DNA of 6,148 nucleotides from Bacteroidia bacterium (lineage in GTDB: Bacteria; Bacteroidota; Bacteroidia; Bacteroidales; GCA-2748055): contig SPBY01000199.1 in the NCBI GenBank assembly GCA_004525825.1, positions 1 to 6,148 of the forward strand. Reading direction: 5' to 3'. The stretch's first letter is position 1. Each line of letters starts with the position of its first letter. Positions 6,121 through 6,148 of the stretch are shown here, one piece after another. Below the pieces are notes generated by a model. That model ran no database searches. It was not told where the DNA came from and saw nothing but the letters and a program-made list of their open reading frames with translations. A program made the translations under genes and the position numbers.

Positions 6121-6148
6121 GCTACTCGTCTTACTTGCACACACTGTA

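Overview
The window looks like an ordinary chromosomal segment of a Bacteroidota bacterium, probably a Bacteroidales/Marinilabiliales-like or related lineage. The clues agree with each other. Two exact TACTTTTG promoter elements match the Bacteroidota sigma-A -7 consensus TAnnTTTG. Strong Shine-Dalgarno sequences are absent, and the tRNA gene does not encode its CCA end. A secreted lamin-tail-domain protein carries an SPDNDG motif near the window edge, and there is a short TonB-family protein of Bacteroidota style. No species can be named from the sequence alone.

Layout, left to right. Positions 1 to about 1543 hold the N-terminal 514 codons of a large secreted protein on the minus strand, with two lamin-tail domains flanking an Ig-like domain; its C-terminus lies off the left edge. 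Divergent from it, at 1542-2549 on the plus strand, is asd (aspartate-semialdehyde dehydrogenase). The likely start codons of these two genes share the tetranucleotide CATG. asd converges on hflX (2552-3742, minus; ribosome-associated GTPase), with only two bases between the stop codons. Three transcription units then follow one another on the minus strand. A TonB-family protein (5133-5822) ends in a strong intrinsic terminator. An uncharacterised lipoprotein (3866-5038) ends in a second strong terminator. hflX has its own promoter just before its start. At the right end, on the plus strand, lie a tRNA-Ala(GGC) gene with its own promoter, a probable terminator, and a perfect 11-bp tandem repeat close to the window edge.

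How the genes relate. This is a patchwork of single-gene transcription units rather than an operon. asd is core amino-acid and cell-wall precursor metabolism, hflX is translation quality control, and the tRNA is translation. The TonB-like protein, the lipoprotein and the lamin-tail protein act in or beyond the inner membrane, but nothing here shows that they work together.

I found no CRISPR array, insertion sequence, toxin-antitoxin pair or defence locus, and no convincing new multi-gene system. The items most worth a second look are the tRNA-proximal repeats (possible integration site), the uncharacterised lipoprotein, the overlapping divergent start codons, and the acidic rather than proline-rich linker of the TonB-like protein.
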